From an uncultured Lachnospiraceae bacterium (GTDB taxonomy: Bacteria; Bacillota; Clostridia; Lachnospirales; Lachnospiraceae), in contig CAKRYR010000015.1 in assembly GCA_934432595.1 (NCBI GenBank), positions 1 through 57,417 of the forward strand: a stretch of 57,417 nt of DNA. The letters are read 5' to 3'. The notes beneath the pieces were generated by a model. That model saw nothing but the letters and a program-made list of their open reading frames with translations. It was not told the DNA's origin and searched no databases. This document shows, one piece after another, positions 26,885-36,030 of this stretch. Position numbers and translations under genes: made by a program. Every line of letters starts with the position of its first letter. The first letter of the stretch is position 1.

Positions 26885-27547
26885 ATGCAAATCAAGGACA
26901 TATTAAGTAAAGTTGATCACACTGAATTAAAGCAAACTGCAAGATGGGAAGATATCAAATTGTTATGCGACCAAGGAGTCAAGTATGGGGTAGCATCAGT
27001 ATGTATACCACCATCTTATGTTAAGGACGCTGTAATTTATCTAGATGGCAAACTGCCGGTCTGTACAGTTATTGGATTTCCAAATGGTTACAATACAACT
27101 GCGTGCAAAGTCTATGAGACTGCTGATGCTATAGCTAATGGTGCTGACGAAATAGATATGGTTATTAATATCGGTTGGCTTAAGGACAAGAAGTATGATA
27201 TGATTCTGGACGAAATTAATGCTATAAAAGAAGTGTGTAATGGGAAAATACTTAAGGTTATAATTGAGACATGTTTACTAACAGAGGAAGAAAAAGTAGT
27301 TATGTGTGAAATTGTATCTAAATCTAATGCTGACTTTATAAAGACATCTACTGGATTTTCAACTGCAGGTGCAACTTTTGAAGATATAGAATTATTTTCT
27401 AAAAATGTAGCTAGTAATGTAAGTATTAAAGCAGCTGGGGGAATAGGCTCAATTGAAGATGCTGTAAAATTCATTGATTTGGGCGCGACTAGATTAGGAA
27501 CTAGCCGTATTGTAAAAATAATAGAAAAAGATAATTCTTTAACGTGA
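26885..27547 (+). CDS. deoC: Deoxyribose-phosphate aldolase
   Basis: Cleaves 2-deoxyribose-5-phosphate to glyceraldehyde-3-phosphate and acetaldehyde, the last step of deoxynucleoside catabolism. 220 residues, the short bacterial form. Class I aldolase residues are visible: the Schiff-base Lys in LKVIIET (about K124), the second Lys in DFIKTSTGF (about K153) and the Asp in DEIDMVINIG (about D91). The start follows AAAGGGAG. It is probably co-transcribed with udk and ends at a hairpin with a weak T-run. Confidence 0.97.
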   Translation: MQIKDILSKVDHTELKQTARWEDIKLLCDQGVKYGVASVCIPPSYVKDAVIYLDGKLPVCTVIGFPNGYNTTACKVYETADAIANGADEIDMVINIGWLKDKKYDMILDEINAIKEVCNGKILKVIIETCLLTEEEKVVMCEIVSKSNADFIKTSTGFSTAGATFEDIELFSKNVASNVSIKAAGGIGSIEDAVKFIDLGATRLGTSRIVKIIEKDNSLT

Positions 27548-27554
27548 TATATAA

Positions 27555-27588
27555 GTAGGATAATAGTGTAAGCTATTATCCTACTTTT
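27555..27588 (+). terminator. Terminator after deoC
   Basis: GTAGGATAATAG (27555-27566) pairs with CTATTATCCTAC (27573-27584), followed by TTTT. A second structured region begins right after it. Confidence 0.75.
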
Positions 27589-27589
27589 G

Positions 27590-27720
27590 TTATTTAATAG
27601 GTAATTGCGTCGCATTTCCTATTAAATGAATACGTTCCACTGGGGATGCACAGCTCGCGGAAGGGAAATTTGAACTGCGTTTCCACTCGTGCGCGAAAGA
27701 GTCGCAAGCGACTCTTTGTT
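27590..27720. repeat. GC-rich structured island of unknown nature
   Basis: By eye about half G+C, against roughly 30% around it. It contains AATAGG...CCTATT arms near its left end (about 27596-27626), a G/C-rich middle, and a perfect hairpin AAAGAGTCGC (27696-27705) / GCGACTCTTT (27708-27717). A minus-strand frame crosses it but has no convincing start or domain. It could be an imported repeat element, a structured RNA or a strong second terminator. Confidence 0.5.
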
Positions 27721-27843
27721 CTAAAATAACTATCATATTAAAGTAATCTTTTTTGAAAAAATTTGTATGAGAAAGTAAGAATTTGTAAGGGTAAATTAAT
27801 GGTATAACGCATTTATACAAAAGTCACAAAATAACGAATAATA

Positions 27844-27927
27844 ATTGGTAAAAATGTCAATTGAAATAATTTTCTTTATATAATATCTTATAAATGTAAG
27901 TTGTCAGAAAATTATATATTTACCAAT
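27844..27927. repeat. Nested inverted repeats over the nuclease promoter/leader
   Basis: The outer ATTGGTAAA (27844-27852) pairs with TTTACCAAT (27919-27927). The inner ATAATTTTC (27866-27874) pairs with GAAAATTAT (27907-27915). The right arm is just upstream of the nuclease ribosome-binding site. Promoter boxes inside (TTGAAA at 27861, several possible -10 boxes) cannot be fixed by eye. Confidence 0.45.
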
Positions 27928-27944
27928 GATAATGGAGGTAGACT

Positions 27945-29072
27945 ATGAGTCCAAAGAAAAAAAATCAAAAAAATGGGATGGTTATAGGAGTTATTATTAG
28001 TATGGCACTTGCTACAGTTGTAGCATTTAAGTATATGCCCTCAGCAACATCAAAGGCACATGATGATGGTGCATCTATATCAAAAGAAGCGTATACTAAG
28101 CAGGATGTTTATTATAACGGGGATTATTATAATGAATTAGAAGGCTTAGAAAATTTATTGAACGGTAAACACTCTGATAAAGACGTTAAAGAAGGACTTA
28201 GAGCATTAATTGGATATCAAAGTTTATCAACTTATGTTGAAGGCTATGATAAAAATATTGTTGGTACAGATGAGAAACACCCAAGATATAAGGGAACTAA
28301 AAAAGATTCGTTGGCTTATGTTTGGCAAGATTCTGAACGTAAGGCAAATGATGAGTATGGAAAAGGATGTTTCAGATTATTTTATACTAATGTATATGGG
28401 ACATCATTAGATGATTACAAATCAACTGTTAATAGAGAGCATGTTTGGCCACAATCATTATCTGGTGGACTTTTTGGTACTTCAGGTGCTGGAGCTGATG
28501 GACATCACATAAGACCAGCTAACTCAAAGTTAAATGGAGCAAGAAGTAATAAAAAATATGGTGATTTGAAGAATAATGAGATAGAATATACTTATTTTAC
28601 TACAGAGGGAGTAAAGAGTTACAACTGTTTATATAATTATTCTTCGGAGGAAACTATAGTAAATAATTATAAAGGTCAATTGGCAGGATATTCATCAGAT
28701 AATGTATTTGAACCAAGAGATGATTATAAAGGTGATATAGCAAGAATAATTGCTTATATGGCATTACATTATGAAGCTCTAGAAAATATAGTAGATAATG
28801 TAATGGCAGGTGGATATGATACTATTGTAAAATGGAATAGATTAGACCCTGTTGATGAGTATGAAATCAACAGAAATAATGTTATTGCAGAATATCAAGG
28901 AAATAGAAATCCTTTTGTTGATGCACCGGGATTAGTTGATATTTTATATGCAAAGGATGTTGACGTTTTAGCTTCAAATGACAGCGAAAACATCTTAAAG
29001 AATATTAATATGAATAATCTATTTAATGTATATGCAATGGTTAGTAGTAAGAAAAATATTTGTTTTCAATAA
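27945..29072 (+). CDS. Secreted or membrane-tethered endonuclease I family nuclease
   Basis: 375 residues. The N-terminus is basic, with one hydrophobic segment (about 12-29) acting as a signal peptide or anchor, so the enzyme faces outside. The Endonuclease_I (Bsn/EndA-like) His-Me core is clear: NREHVWPQS (about 163-171) and DGHHIRPANSKLNGARSN (about 185-202), with the catalytic His and metal-binding Asn region. Further conserved blocks are DIARIIAYMALHYE and WNRLDPVDEYEINRNN. It would degrade extracellular DNA or RNA. A GGAGG precedes the ATG. It sits directly upstream of a nucleoside uptake operon, which fits nutrient scavenging. Confidence 0.92.
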   Translation: MSPKKKNQKNGMVIGVIISMALATVVAFKYMPSATSKAHDDGASISKEAYTKQDVYYNGDYYNELEGLENLLNGKHSDKDVKEGLRALIGYQSLSTYVEGYDKNIVGTDEKHPRYKGTKKDSLAYVWQDSERKANDEYGKGCFRLFYTNVYGTSLDDYKSTVNREHVWPQSLSGGLFGTSGAGADGHHIRPANSKLNGARSNKKYGDLKNNEIEYTYFTTEGVKSYNCLYNYSSEETIVNNYKGQLAGYSSDNVFEPRDDYKGDIARIIAYMALHYEALENIVDNVMAGGYDTIVKWNRLDPVDEYEINRNNVIAEYQGNRNPFVDAPGLVDILYAKDVDVLASNDSENILKNINMNNLFNVYAMVSSKKNICFQ

Positions 29073-29078
29073 TTATTG

Positions 29079-29107
29079 TTGACATTATTTTATAGATAAT
29101 ATAAAAT
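29079..29107 (+). promoter_or_regulatory. Promoter for the nucleoside-binding lipoprotein gene
   Basis: TTGACA (29079-29084), a 17-nt spacer and TAAAAT (29102-29107); TATAAA at 29100 with a 15-nt spacer is the alternative. It lies just after the nuclease stop codon. Confidence 0.7.
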
Positions 29108-29144
29108 TTGTTTAGGAAAAATTCATATTAATTAGGAGGAAATT

Positions 29145-30245
29145 ATGAGAAAGAAGATTTGTTTATTAGCAACATTAGTAGTTGCTGCAGCAGCATTAGT
29201 TGGCTGTGGTGGCTCAAATTCAAAGGGGAAAAAATCAGGTGGATATGAAGTGGCCTTGATTACAGACTCAGGTAACATTGATGATGGTTCTTTTAATGAA
29301 GGAACATGGAATGGTATTAAAGATTATTGTGAGAAGAACAATATTACACATGGATACTATATTCCAAATGCAGAATCTTCACAAGCACAAAAGGACGCAA
29401 TTAATAATGCAATTCAAAAAGGTGCTAAAGTTATTGTTACACCAGGATTTTCATTTGCATCAACAATCAATGATTTACAAAATGACTCAAAATATGATAA
29501 GATTCAATTTTTGTTAATTGATACAACTCCTGCTGATGCTCAAGGTAATGCAACAGAAATCAAGAAAAATGTTCATTGCTTAAGCTATATGGAAGAACAA
29601 GCTGGATTCTTGGCAGGATATGCAGCTGTTAAAGATGGTTATACTAAGTTAGGTTTCTTAGGTGGACAAAGTATACCACCAGTTGCTAGATATGGATATG
29701 GATATGTTCAAGGTGCTAATGCAGCAGCTGTAGAACTAAAGAATACTGATAAAGTTGAAATGAACTATTGGTATGGTGGAACTTTTAGCCCATCTGATGA
29801 TGTATTTAATAAGATGGATGGATGGTATTCAAAGGGAACAGAAGTTGTATTTGCATGTGGCGGTAAGATATATCAATCAGCTACTAAGGCAGCAGAAGCA
29901 GCTAATAAGAAAGTAATCGGTGTTGATACTGATCAAGCAAATGATTCTCAAACAATTATTACTTCAGCTATTAAAGGTGTAGCTACTTCAGTTTCTTTAG
30001 CTTTGGCTGATTTATATGGTAATAATGGAACTTGGCCAGATACATTAGCTGGACAAGCAGCTACATTAGGTGCTGCTGATAACTGTGTTGGATTACCAAC
30101 TGAAAGTTCATCATGGAGATTTAATAAATTTACTGTTGATGAATATAATGCATTATTTGCTAAAGTTAAATCAGGTGAGATAAAAATAAGTAATGATGTT
30201 ACTACTCAACCTACAGTTCAAATTAAAGTAAATTACGAACAATAA
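29145..30245 (+). CDS. BMP/PnrA-family nucleoside-binding lipoprotein
   Basis: The substrate-binding component of a nucleoside ABC importer. The lipoprotein signal ends LVGC, with lipidation at about Cys21, followed by a Gly/Ser/Lys linker. The mature protein shows Bmp-family blocks: ALITDSGNIDDGSFN, VIVTPGFSF, EEQAGFLAGYAAV, KLGFLGGQSIPPVARYGYG, VVFACGGKIY and VIGVDTDQ. AGGAGG precedes ATG 29145. It has its own promoter and is followed by a hairpin before the ATPase gene, a common way of making more binding protein than transporter. Confidence 0.95.
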   Translation: MRKKICLLATLVVAAAALVGCGGSNSKGKKSGGYEVALITDSGNIDDGSFNEGTWNGIKDYCEKNNITHGYYIPNAESSQAQKDAINNAIQKGAKVIVTPGFSFASTINDLQNDSKYDKIQFLLIDTTPADAQGNATEIKKNVHCLSYMEEQAGFLAGYAAVKDGYTKLGFLGGQSIPPVARYGYGYVQGANAAAVELKNTDKVEMNYWYGGTFSPSDDVFNKMDGWYSKGTEVVFACGGKIYQSATKAAEAANKKVIGVDTDQANDSQTIITSAIKGVATSVSLALADLYGNNGTWPDTLAGQAATLGAADNCVGLPTESSSWRFNKFTVDEYNALFAKVKSGEIKISNDVTTQPTVQIKVNYEQ

Positions 30246-30283
30246 TAAATTAATAAATATAGTTTGGATATTAGAGGAAAGTG

Positions 30284-30315
30284 AGACCAGATGATGAGAT
30301 TGTCTGGTCTTTATT
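30284..30315 (+). terminator. Partial terminator between the lipoprotein and ATPase genes
   Basis: AGACCAGA (30284-30291) pairs with TCTGGTCT (30303-30310), followed by TTATT. The T-run is modest, so some read-through into the transporter genes is likely. Confidence 0.65.
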
Positions 30316-30438
30316 CCTTTAAATGCTATACAAAAAAAGATAAAAAAGTACGATAGAGTATTTGTATACTTTAATATAATATTTAGAAAAATAATAATTG
30401 TGAATAATACAAGAGGAGATAAATTAAGGGAGGTGCCT

Positions 30439-31989
30439 ATGAGCAACTATGTAATTGAAATGCTTAATATCACTAAGGAATTTCCTGGTATAAAAGCAAA
30501 TGATAATATTACACTACAATTAGAAAAAGGAGAAGTTCATGCATTATTAGGCGAAAATGGTGCAGGAAAATCAACTCTTATGAGTGTACTATTTGGTTTG
30601 TATCAACCAGAGATGGGTGTTATTAAGAAGAATGGTAAAGAAGTAAAAATTAACAACCCTAATGATGCAAATGATTTAAATATAGGTATGGTACATCAAC
30701 ATTTTAAATTAGTAGAATGTTTTACTGTATTAGATAATATTATATTAGGTGTTGAACCAACAGGCAAAATGGGAATTTTACAAAAAAGAGAAGCACGAAG
30801 GAAGGTCATCGAATTAAGCGAGAAATATGGTTTAAAGGTTGACCCAGATGCACTTATTTCAGACATAAGTGTTGGTATGCAGCAAAGAGTAGAGATTCTT
30901 AAAATGCTTTATAGAGATAATGAAATACTTATTTTTGATGAGCCTACTGCAGTACTTACACCTCAAGAAATTGATGAATTACTACAAATAATGAAAAACT
31001 TTAAAAAAGAAGGAAAATCAATTCTCTTTATTACTCACAAGTTAAATGAAATAATGGCAGTAGCGGATCATTGTACTGTTATTCGTAAAGGTAAAGGTAT
31101 AGGAACAGTTGCTATAAAAGATACAACAAAAGAAGAACTTTCTAGAATGATGGTTGGTAGAAGTGTCAATATGAAGGTTGAGAAAGATGACATTAAACCA
31201 TTTGAAGAAATTCTTAAAGTTGAACATGTTACAGTATATGACAAGAAAAAGAAAAAGAATACTGTATCAGATGTTTCATTCAATGTTAGAGCAGGTGAAA
31301 TAGTATGTCTTGCTGGTATTGAAGGAAATGGACAGACAGAGTTTGTCTCTGCAATTACAGGTTTAAGTAAGCTTACTTCTGGAAAGGTGACTTTGTGTGG
31401 AAGTGATATTACACACGCTTCAATTAGACAACGCTCTATTCAAGGTATGAGCCATATTCCAGAAGATAGACATAAACATGGTTTAGTTTTAGATTATTCA
31501 CTTGAGGATAATATTATTTTACAAAAATATTGGCAACCAGAATTCCAAAATCATGGATTTATTAAGAAAAAAGCAGTTCGTCAATATGCTGAGAAAATAA
31601 TAAAAGAATATGATGTAAGGAGTGGACAAGGTCCTCTTACAATATCAAGATCTATGTCTGGTGGTAACCAACAGAAGGCTATTATAGGCCGTGAAATAGA
31701 TAAAAATCCAGAATTGTTAGTTGCAGTTCAACCTACAAGAGGATTGGATGTTGGTGCTATTGAGAACATACATAAGCAAATTGTAGCGTTAAGAGACGTT
31801 GGACGTGCAGTTTTACTAGTATCTCTTGAGTTAGATGAGGTTATGAATTTAAGTGATAGAATATTGGTTATGTATGAAGGCGAAATAGTTGGAGAATTCA
31901 AACCAGATGAAGTAACAGTCCAAGAATTAGGTCTGTATATGGCTGGTGCTAAAAAACAAAATAGAAAAAATATTGGGGAGGATAAATAG
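30439..31989 (+). CDS. Nucleoside ABC transporter ATP-binding protein (double ABC domain)
   Basis: 516 residues with two fused ABC domains, as in NupO/RbsA-type importers. Domain 1 (about 5-240) has Walker A GENGAGKST, signature SVGMQQR and Walker B LIFDEPTAVLT. Domain 2 (about 255-505) has the degenerate Walker A GIEGNGQTEF, signature SMSGGNQQK, and VAVQPTRGLD, where the Walker-B glutamate is replaced by Gln. One weak ATPase site is usual in this family. ATG 30439 was chosen because GGGAGGTG lies 3-5 nt upstream; the GTG-frame from 30400 is less likely. The gene is followed immediately by both permeases. Confidence 0.95.
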   Translation: MSNYVIEMLNITKEFPGIKANDNITLQLEKGEVHALLGENGAGKSTLMSVLFGLYQPEMGVIKKNGKEVKINNPNDANDLNIGMVHQHFKLVECFTVLDNIILGVEPTGKMGILQKREARRKVIELSEKYGLKVDPDALISDISVGMQQRVEILKMLYRDNEILIFDEPTAVLTPQEIDELLQIMKNFKKEGKSILFITHKLNEIMAVADHCTVIRKGKGIGTVAIKDTTKEELSRMMVGRSVNMKVEKDDIKPFEEILKVEHVTVYDKKKKKNTVSDVSFNVRAGEIVCLAGIEGNGQTEFVSAITGLSKLTSGKVTLCGSDITHASIRQRSIQGMSHIPEDRHKHGLVLDYSLEDNIILQKYWQPEFQNHGFIKKKAVRQYAEKIIKEYDVRSGQGPLTISRSMSGGNQQKAIIGREIDKNPELLVAVQPTRGLDVGAIENIHKQIVALRDVGRAVLLVSLELDEVMNLSDRILVMYEGEIVGEFKPDEVTVQELGLYMAGAKKQNRKNIGEDK

Positions 31990-31991
31990 GT

Positions 31992-33209
31992 ATGGAAAAT
32001 AATAAAGAACTCCTTTCTAACACAAAAAATCCTAAAGAGAATTTATTTAAAAAACTTATATCAAGTAATGGTAGTGTTAGTTTCATGGGTACTGTTATTT
32101 CAATCATAATGGGACTTATACTTGGATTTATACTATTATTAGTATTCAATACACCATTTGCTATGGAAGGTATGAGTAAGATATTAACAACAGCTTTTTC
32201 ATCTTTAGGTGATATGGCTAAGTTCTTATATGAAGCAACACCATTGATTTTCGTTGGATTATCTGTTGGATTTGCTTTTAAGACAGGTTTATTTAATATC
32301 GGAGCACCTGGACAATATACTATTGGAGCAGCATTTGGTCTTATAGCTTGTGTTCAATTCCAATTACCATGGTATGTGTGTTTAGTATTTGCTGCAATTG
32401 GCGGAGCTATTTGGGGTATATTCCCTGGATTATTTAAAGCATTATTTAATGTAAATGAAGTTATCACTTCAATTATGTTTAACTGGATTGGACTATTTTT
32501 AGTTAACTTAACATTTAGTAATATGCCTAAAATGCTATCAGTATATTGGGGACAATCTAATAATGATAAGACTCCTATATTAAAAGTTGCTAATCCAAAT
32601 GGTATAATTCCACAAGGCCCTTTAGGAGAATGGATGTGGAGTGACTATGCAAATATAGGTATATTTATAGCTATAGGAGTTGCTATTTTAATATATATTA
32701 TATTAAATAAAACAATTTTTGGTTATGAGTTAAAAGCTTGTGGTCTTAGTCAAAATGCTGGTATATATGCTGGAATTAAAGCTAAGAGAAACATGGTATT
32801 ATCAATGGTTATAGCAGGAGCTTTAGCTGGACTTGGTGGAGGTTTATTCTACTTAAGTGGCATAGAGCAATATACAATATTAAAAGAAGTTAATGGTATG
32901 GGATTCAATGGTATTCCAGTTGCATTATTAGCATTTAGCAATCCAATTGCGATAATATTTAGTGCAATGTTTATTGCTTTAATAAATGTAGGTGGAGAAA
33001 CACTACAACCAGAATTTGCTAGAGAGCTTATTGATATTATTACAGCAGCTATAATCTACTTTAGTGCTTTCTCTTTATTGATTAAGCAAATTATTAGAAG
33101 ATTTTTAAAGGCTGATGAGAGTAATGTAAATGCTGAACCAGCATCAGTAAAAGTTGCTGACGATTCAGATCTGAAGGTAGATAAATCTGATAAGGAGGTG
33201 ACTAAATAA
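31992..33209 (+). CDS. Nucleoside ABC transporter permease 1
   Basis: 405 residues of the BPD_transp_2 (RbsC/NupP-like) family with about nine membrane helices. Characteristic blocks are FKTGLFNIGAPGQY, NEVITSIMFNWIG and AGALAGLGGGLFYLSG. The tail beyond about 375 is hydrophilic and acidic. GGGGAGG lies 10 nt before ATG 31992. The stop overlaps the next permease start by one base, indicating translational coupling. Confidence 0.95.
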   Translation: MENNKELLSNTKNPKENLFKKLISSNGSVSFMGTVISIIMGLILGFILLLVFNTPFAMEGMSKILTTAFSSLGDMAKFLYEATPLIFVGLSVGFAFKTGLFNIGAPGQYTIGAAFGLIACVQFQLPWYVCLVFAAIGGAIWGIFPGLFKALFNVNEVITSIMFNWIGLFLVNLTFSNMPKMLSVYWGQSNNDKTPILKVANPNGIIPQGPLGEWMWSDYANIGIFIAIGVAILIYIILNKTIFGYELKACGLSQNAGIYAGIKAKRNMVLSMVIAGALAGLGGGLFYLSGIEQYTILKEVNGMGFNGIPVALLAFSNPIAIIFSAMFIALINVGGETLQPEFARELIDIITAAIIYFSAFSLLIKQIIRRFLKADESNVNAEPASVKVADDSDLKVDKSDKEVTK

Positions 33210-34219
33210 TGGATATTTTTGCAAATGTGCTTACTTCAACAATTATTTTCGCAGTACCATTATTATTAGTTGCACTTGGAGGTATGTTCTCTGAACGAAG
33301 TGGTGTAATTAACCTTTCATTAGAGGGTATAATGATAATGGGAGCATTATTTAGTTGTGTTGTATTAAATAAAATGAATTTGGTTGATGGAATGGAGTCA
33401 CCTGAATCTTTTGGTGCACTACATCCGATATTAGGAATGTTTATTGCAATATTGGTTGCAGCTTTAGTAGGTATGATTTATTCGTTATTACTTGCTTTTG
33501 CAGCTATTAATTTGAGAGCGGATCAGACAATTGGTGGTACATCTCTTAACATGCTTGCTCCTGGTTTAGCAGTAGTTATTACATGGGCTATTCAAGGACA
33601 AGGACAAACAACTGTACTTATTCCATCATGGGTAAGAATTACCCAAGCTAATTTTGGTGGAGAAGCATCAACAGAAGGATTCTTCAATACGTTATTCTTC
33701 AAAAGCTTCTATTTAACTACACCAATTGCTATTATTATTCTTGTTTTGAGTATAATTATTTTATACAAGACTAAGTTTGGTTTAAGATTACGTGCTTGTG
33801 GTGAACACCCACAGGCTGCAGATAGTGTAGGTATCAATGTATATAAAATGAGATATGCAGGTGTTATGATATCAGGTGCTTTAGCAGGTATAGGTGGATT
33901 AGCCTTTACAGTCGCAGCAGGTTCAGGATTTTCATCATCTGTTGCAGGATATGGTTTCCTTGGCCTTGCAGTTATGATCTTTGGTAACTGGAAACCTCTT
34001 AACATTCTTGGAGCTTCATTGTTCTTTGCATTGTTTAAGGTTATTGGTTCATATAGTTCAGCTATTTCATTCTTACCTAAGTTTGAAGGTGTTACTAATA
34101 GTGGATATATTTATAATATGTTACCTTATATTGTAACTATGATTATTTTGATTCTTACTTCTAAGAATTCTGCGGCTCCTAAGGCTGAAGGAATTCCATA
34201 CGATAAAGGTCAAAGATAA
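33209..34219 (+). CDS. Nucleoside ABC transporter permease 2
   Basis: 336 residues, the NupQ-like partner permease of the same family. Seen are FSERSGVINLSLEGIM, NLRADQTIGGTSLNMLAPG, CGEHPQAADSVGINVYKMR and ISGALAGIGGLAF. It overlaps the preceding stop by one base, with AAGGAGGTG 8 nt upstream. Together with the lipoprotein, ATPase and permease 1 it completes an importer likely specific for purine or pyrimidine nucleosides. The guanine deaminase downstream hints at guanosine use. Confidence 0.95.
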   Translation: MDIFANVLTSTIIFAVPLLLVALGGMFSERSGVINLSLEGIMIMGALFSCVVLNKMNLVDGMESPESFGALHPILGMFIAILVAALVGMIYSLLLAFAAINLRADQTIGGTSLNMLAPGLAVVITWAIQGQGQTTVLIPSWVRITQANFGGEASTEGFFNTLFFKSFYLTTPIAIIILVLSIIILYKTKFGLRLRACGEHPQAADSVGINVYKMRYAGVMISGALAGIGGLAFTVAAGSGFSSSVAGYGFLGLAVMIFGNWKPLNILGASLFFALFKVIGSYSSAISFLPKFEGVTNSGYIYNMLPYIVTMIILILTSKNSAAPKAEGIPYDKGQR

Positions 34220-34394
34220 TTTAGGTGACTGTTTTTTTGAGATTTCTGGGGACAGGACGATTTTGAATATATTTGAAATCTGCTTACCTAAGAAATTTTA
34301 AAGGAACAGTCAAAGTTATCTTTTCGTAGTTGGAGAGAGTTGCAAGTTGGAGTTGACTTATTTTTTTGCTGGAGGTGTGGCTCCGGCTATTTTT
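34220..34394 (+). promoter_or_regulatory. Structured leader and terminator between the nucleoside transporter and guanine deaminase
   Basis: Nested arms TTAGGT (34221-34226) / ACCTAA (34286-34291) and AGATTTC (34240-34246) / GAAATCT (34275-34281), plus the competing pair TGACTGTT (34226-34233) / AACAGTCA (34305-34312). These are followed by the terminator GCTGGAG (34368-34374) / CTCCGGC (34381-34387) and TATTTTT. It resembles an aptamer-plus-expression-platform layout. No purine riboswitch core could be matched. Confidence 0.4.
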
Positions 34395-34511
34395 AGGTAG
34401 ATATGGATAGGGAGTTTATAATTGAAAAGGGTATAGGTAGTTATCTAAGAATGGGATTTGTAGTTTATTGATTTAGTAATTAGCATTTTTGATAAGTTAA
34501 GGAATGATTTT

Positions 34512-35837
34512 ATGAGCATTTTAAAGAATAATTCACAAGTTATAAGGGGCGATATTGTTTTTTCAGTTTCTCCTTCAGAGGTTAAGTGTGTAGAGAATGG
34601 GTTCCTTGTTGTTGTAGATGGGATTTGTCAGGGTGTATATTATAATATACCAGAAGAGTATGAGTATTTAGATTTGGTAGATTATAGTGGGAAGATTATT
34701 ATGCCTGGTATGTCAGATATTCATCTTCACGCTTCTCAATATGGTTTTAGAGGTTTAGGTATGAATCTAGAGTTATTAGATTGGTTAAACACTTATACTT
34801 TTAAGGAAGAAGCAAAGTTTTCTGATAGGGAATATGCACATAAGGCTTATAGCATATTTGTTGAAGATTTGTTATCTAGTATGACAACTAGGGCGTGTAT
34901 TTTTGCTACTATTCATACAGAGGGTACGCTAGAGTTAATGGATATTCTTGAGAAATCAGGATTAAAGACAATGGTCGGTAAAGTTAATATGGATAGAGAA
35001 AGTCCAAATTATTTATGTGAGGAAAGTGTCAAAAGATCTGTAAGTGATACAGAAAGGTATATAGTTAATTCTTTGAAAGATTTTGAGAATACAGAGCCTA
35101 TTATTACTCCAAGATTTGTACCTACTTGTAGTGATGAACTTATGAAAGAACTTTCTAAATTAAGAAATAAATATAAATTAAATGTTCAGTCTCATCTATC
35201 TGAAAATAGGTCTGAGATAGAACTAGTGTCTGAATTGAATAAAGAGTCTAAGTTTTATGGTGATGCATATGATATGTTTGGCTTGTTTGGAGGAGATTAT
35301 AGTGCAGTTATGGCTCATTGTGTATATTCTTCTGAAGAAGAGATAGAATTGATGAGAAAGAATAATGTATTTGTAGCTCATTGTCCAGCATCTAATATGA
35401 ATTTAGCATCTGGAATTGCACCAATTAGAAAACTTATGGATGCTAATGTAAATATTGGATTAGGAACAGATATAGGAGCAGGACATAGTATCTCTATGTT
35501 TCGTTGTGTAACAGATGCTGTTCAAGTATCTAAGTTATACTGGAGATTAGTGGATGAATCATACAAGCCTTTAGATATCAATGAAGCATTTTATTTGGCA
35601 ACTGTAGGTGGTGGAAAGCTATTTGGTAAAGTAGGAAGCTTTAATAAAGGCTATGAAGCTGATATTGTTGTTTATGATGATAGTGATTTGAAGGCTCTAT
35701 ATAAGATGTCTTTACAAGAGAGATTTGAAAGATTATTGTATTTGGGAAGTTCAAATAATGTTATTTTAAAATATGTTTCTGGAGAGAAAATATATGAAAG
35801 AAAGACAAAACTAGTTGATAATAAGATATTGGTATAG
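34512..35837 (+). CDS. guaD: Guanine deaminase (amidohydrolase superfamily)
   Basis: Converts guanine to xanthine and ammonia in purine salvage and breakdown. 441 residues. Metal-binding and catalytic blocks of the family: MPGMSDIHLHASQY (HxH metal ligands, about 72-82), FVPTCSDELM, VQSHLSENRSEI (His and Glu), VMAHCVYSSEEE, AHCPASNMNLASG and GLGTDIGAGHS (metal-binding Asp). Related deaminases such as chlorohydrolases share several motifs, but the HLHASQY and HLSEN pattern favours guanine. It sits downstream of the nucleoside importer behind its own leader. A weak ribosome-binding site (AAGGAATG) precedes the ATG. Confidence 0.9.
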   Translation: MSILKNNSQVIRGDIVFSVSPSEVKCVENGFLVVVDGICQGVYYNIPEEYEYLDLVDYSGKIIMPGMSDIHLHASQYGFRGLGMNLELLDWLNTYTFKEEAKFSDREYAHKAYSIFVEDLLSSMTTRACIFATIHTEGTLELMDILEKSGLKTMVGKVNMDRESPNYLCEESVKRSVSDTERYIVNSLKDFENTEPIITPRFVPTCSDELMKELSKLRNKYKLNVQSHLSENRSEIELVSELNKESKFYGDAYDMFGLFGGDYSAVMAHCVYSSEEEIELMRKNNVFVAHCPASNMNLASGIAPIRKLMDANVNIGLGTDIGAGHSISMFRCVTDAVQVSKLYWRLVDESYKPLDINEAFYLATVGGGKLFGKVGSFNKGYEADIVVYDDSDLKALYKMSLQERFERLLYLGSSNNVILKYVSGEKIYERKTKLVDNKILV

Positions 35838-35991
35838 GAGAGACTGTATTGGGAGCATAAGTTATGTTGAAGATATAGGAAAATACATAAATTATTCTTT
35901 AGTTATAATAACATCATATGACAGTTATTTACAAATATTTACAATTTAAATATGTGAATTTTAAATATATGTTAAATTTAGCTTTGTTTTG

Positions 35992-36020
35992 TTGACTTTT
36001 AGATAATTATAATTTACAAT
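35992..36020 (+). promoter_or_regulatory. Sigma-A promoter for the PHP surface protein gene
   Basis: TTGACT (35992-35997), a 17-nt spacer and TACAAT (36015-36020). Confidence 0.65.
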
Positions 36021-36030
36021 CATTGTTGTG

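Noticed and set aside
27112..27615. 167-residue minus-strand frame opposite deoC
   Set aside because: A shadow of deoC, whose catalytic motifs are intact on the plus strand; the antisense product has no recognisable feature.
27590..27820. 76-residue minus-strand frame over the GC-rich island
   Set aside because: No ribosome-binding site, composition unlike any domain, and the frame is probably open only because the island is GC-rich.
34220..34400. Purine riboswitch before guanine deaminase
   Set aside because: The conserved purine-riboswitch core and its two kissing loops could not be found, so only an unclassified structured leader is reported.
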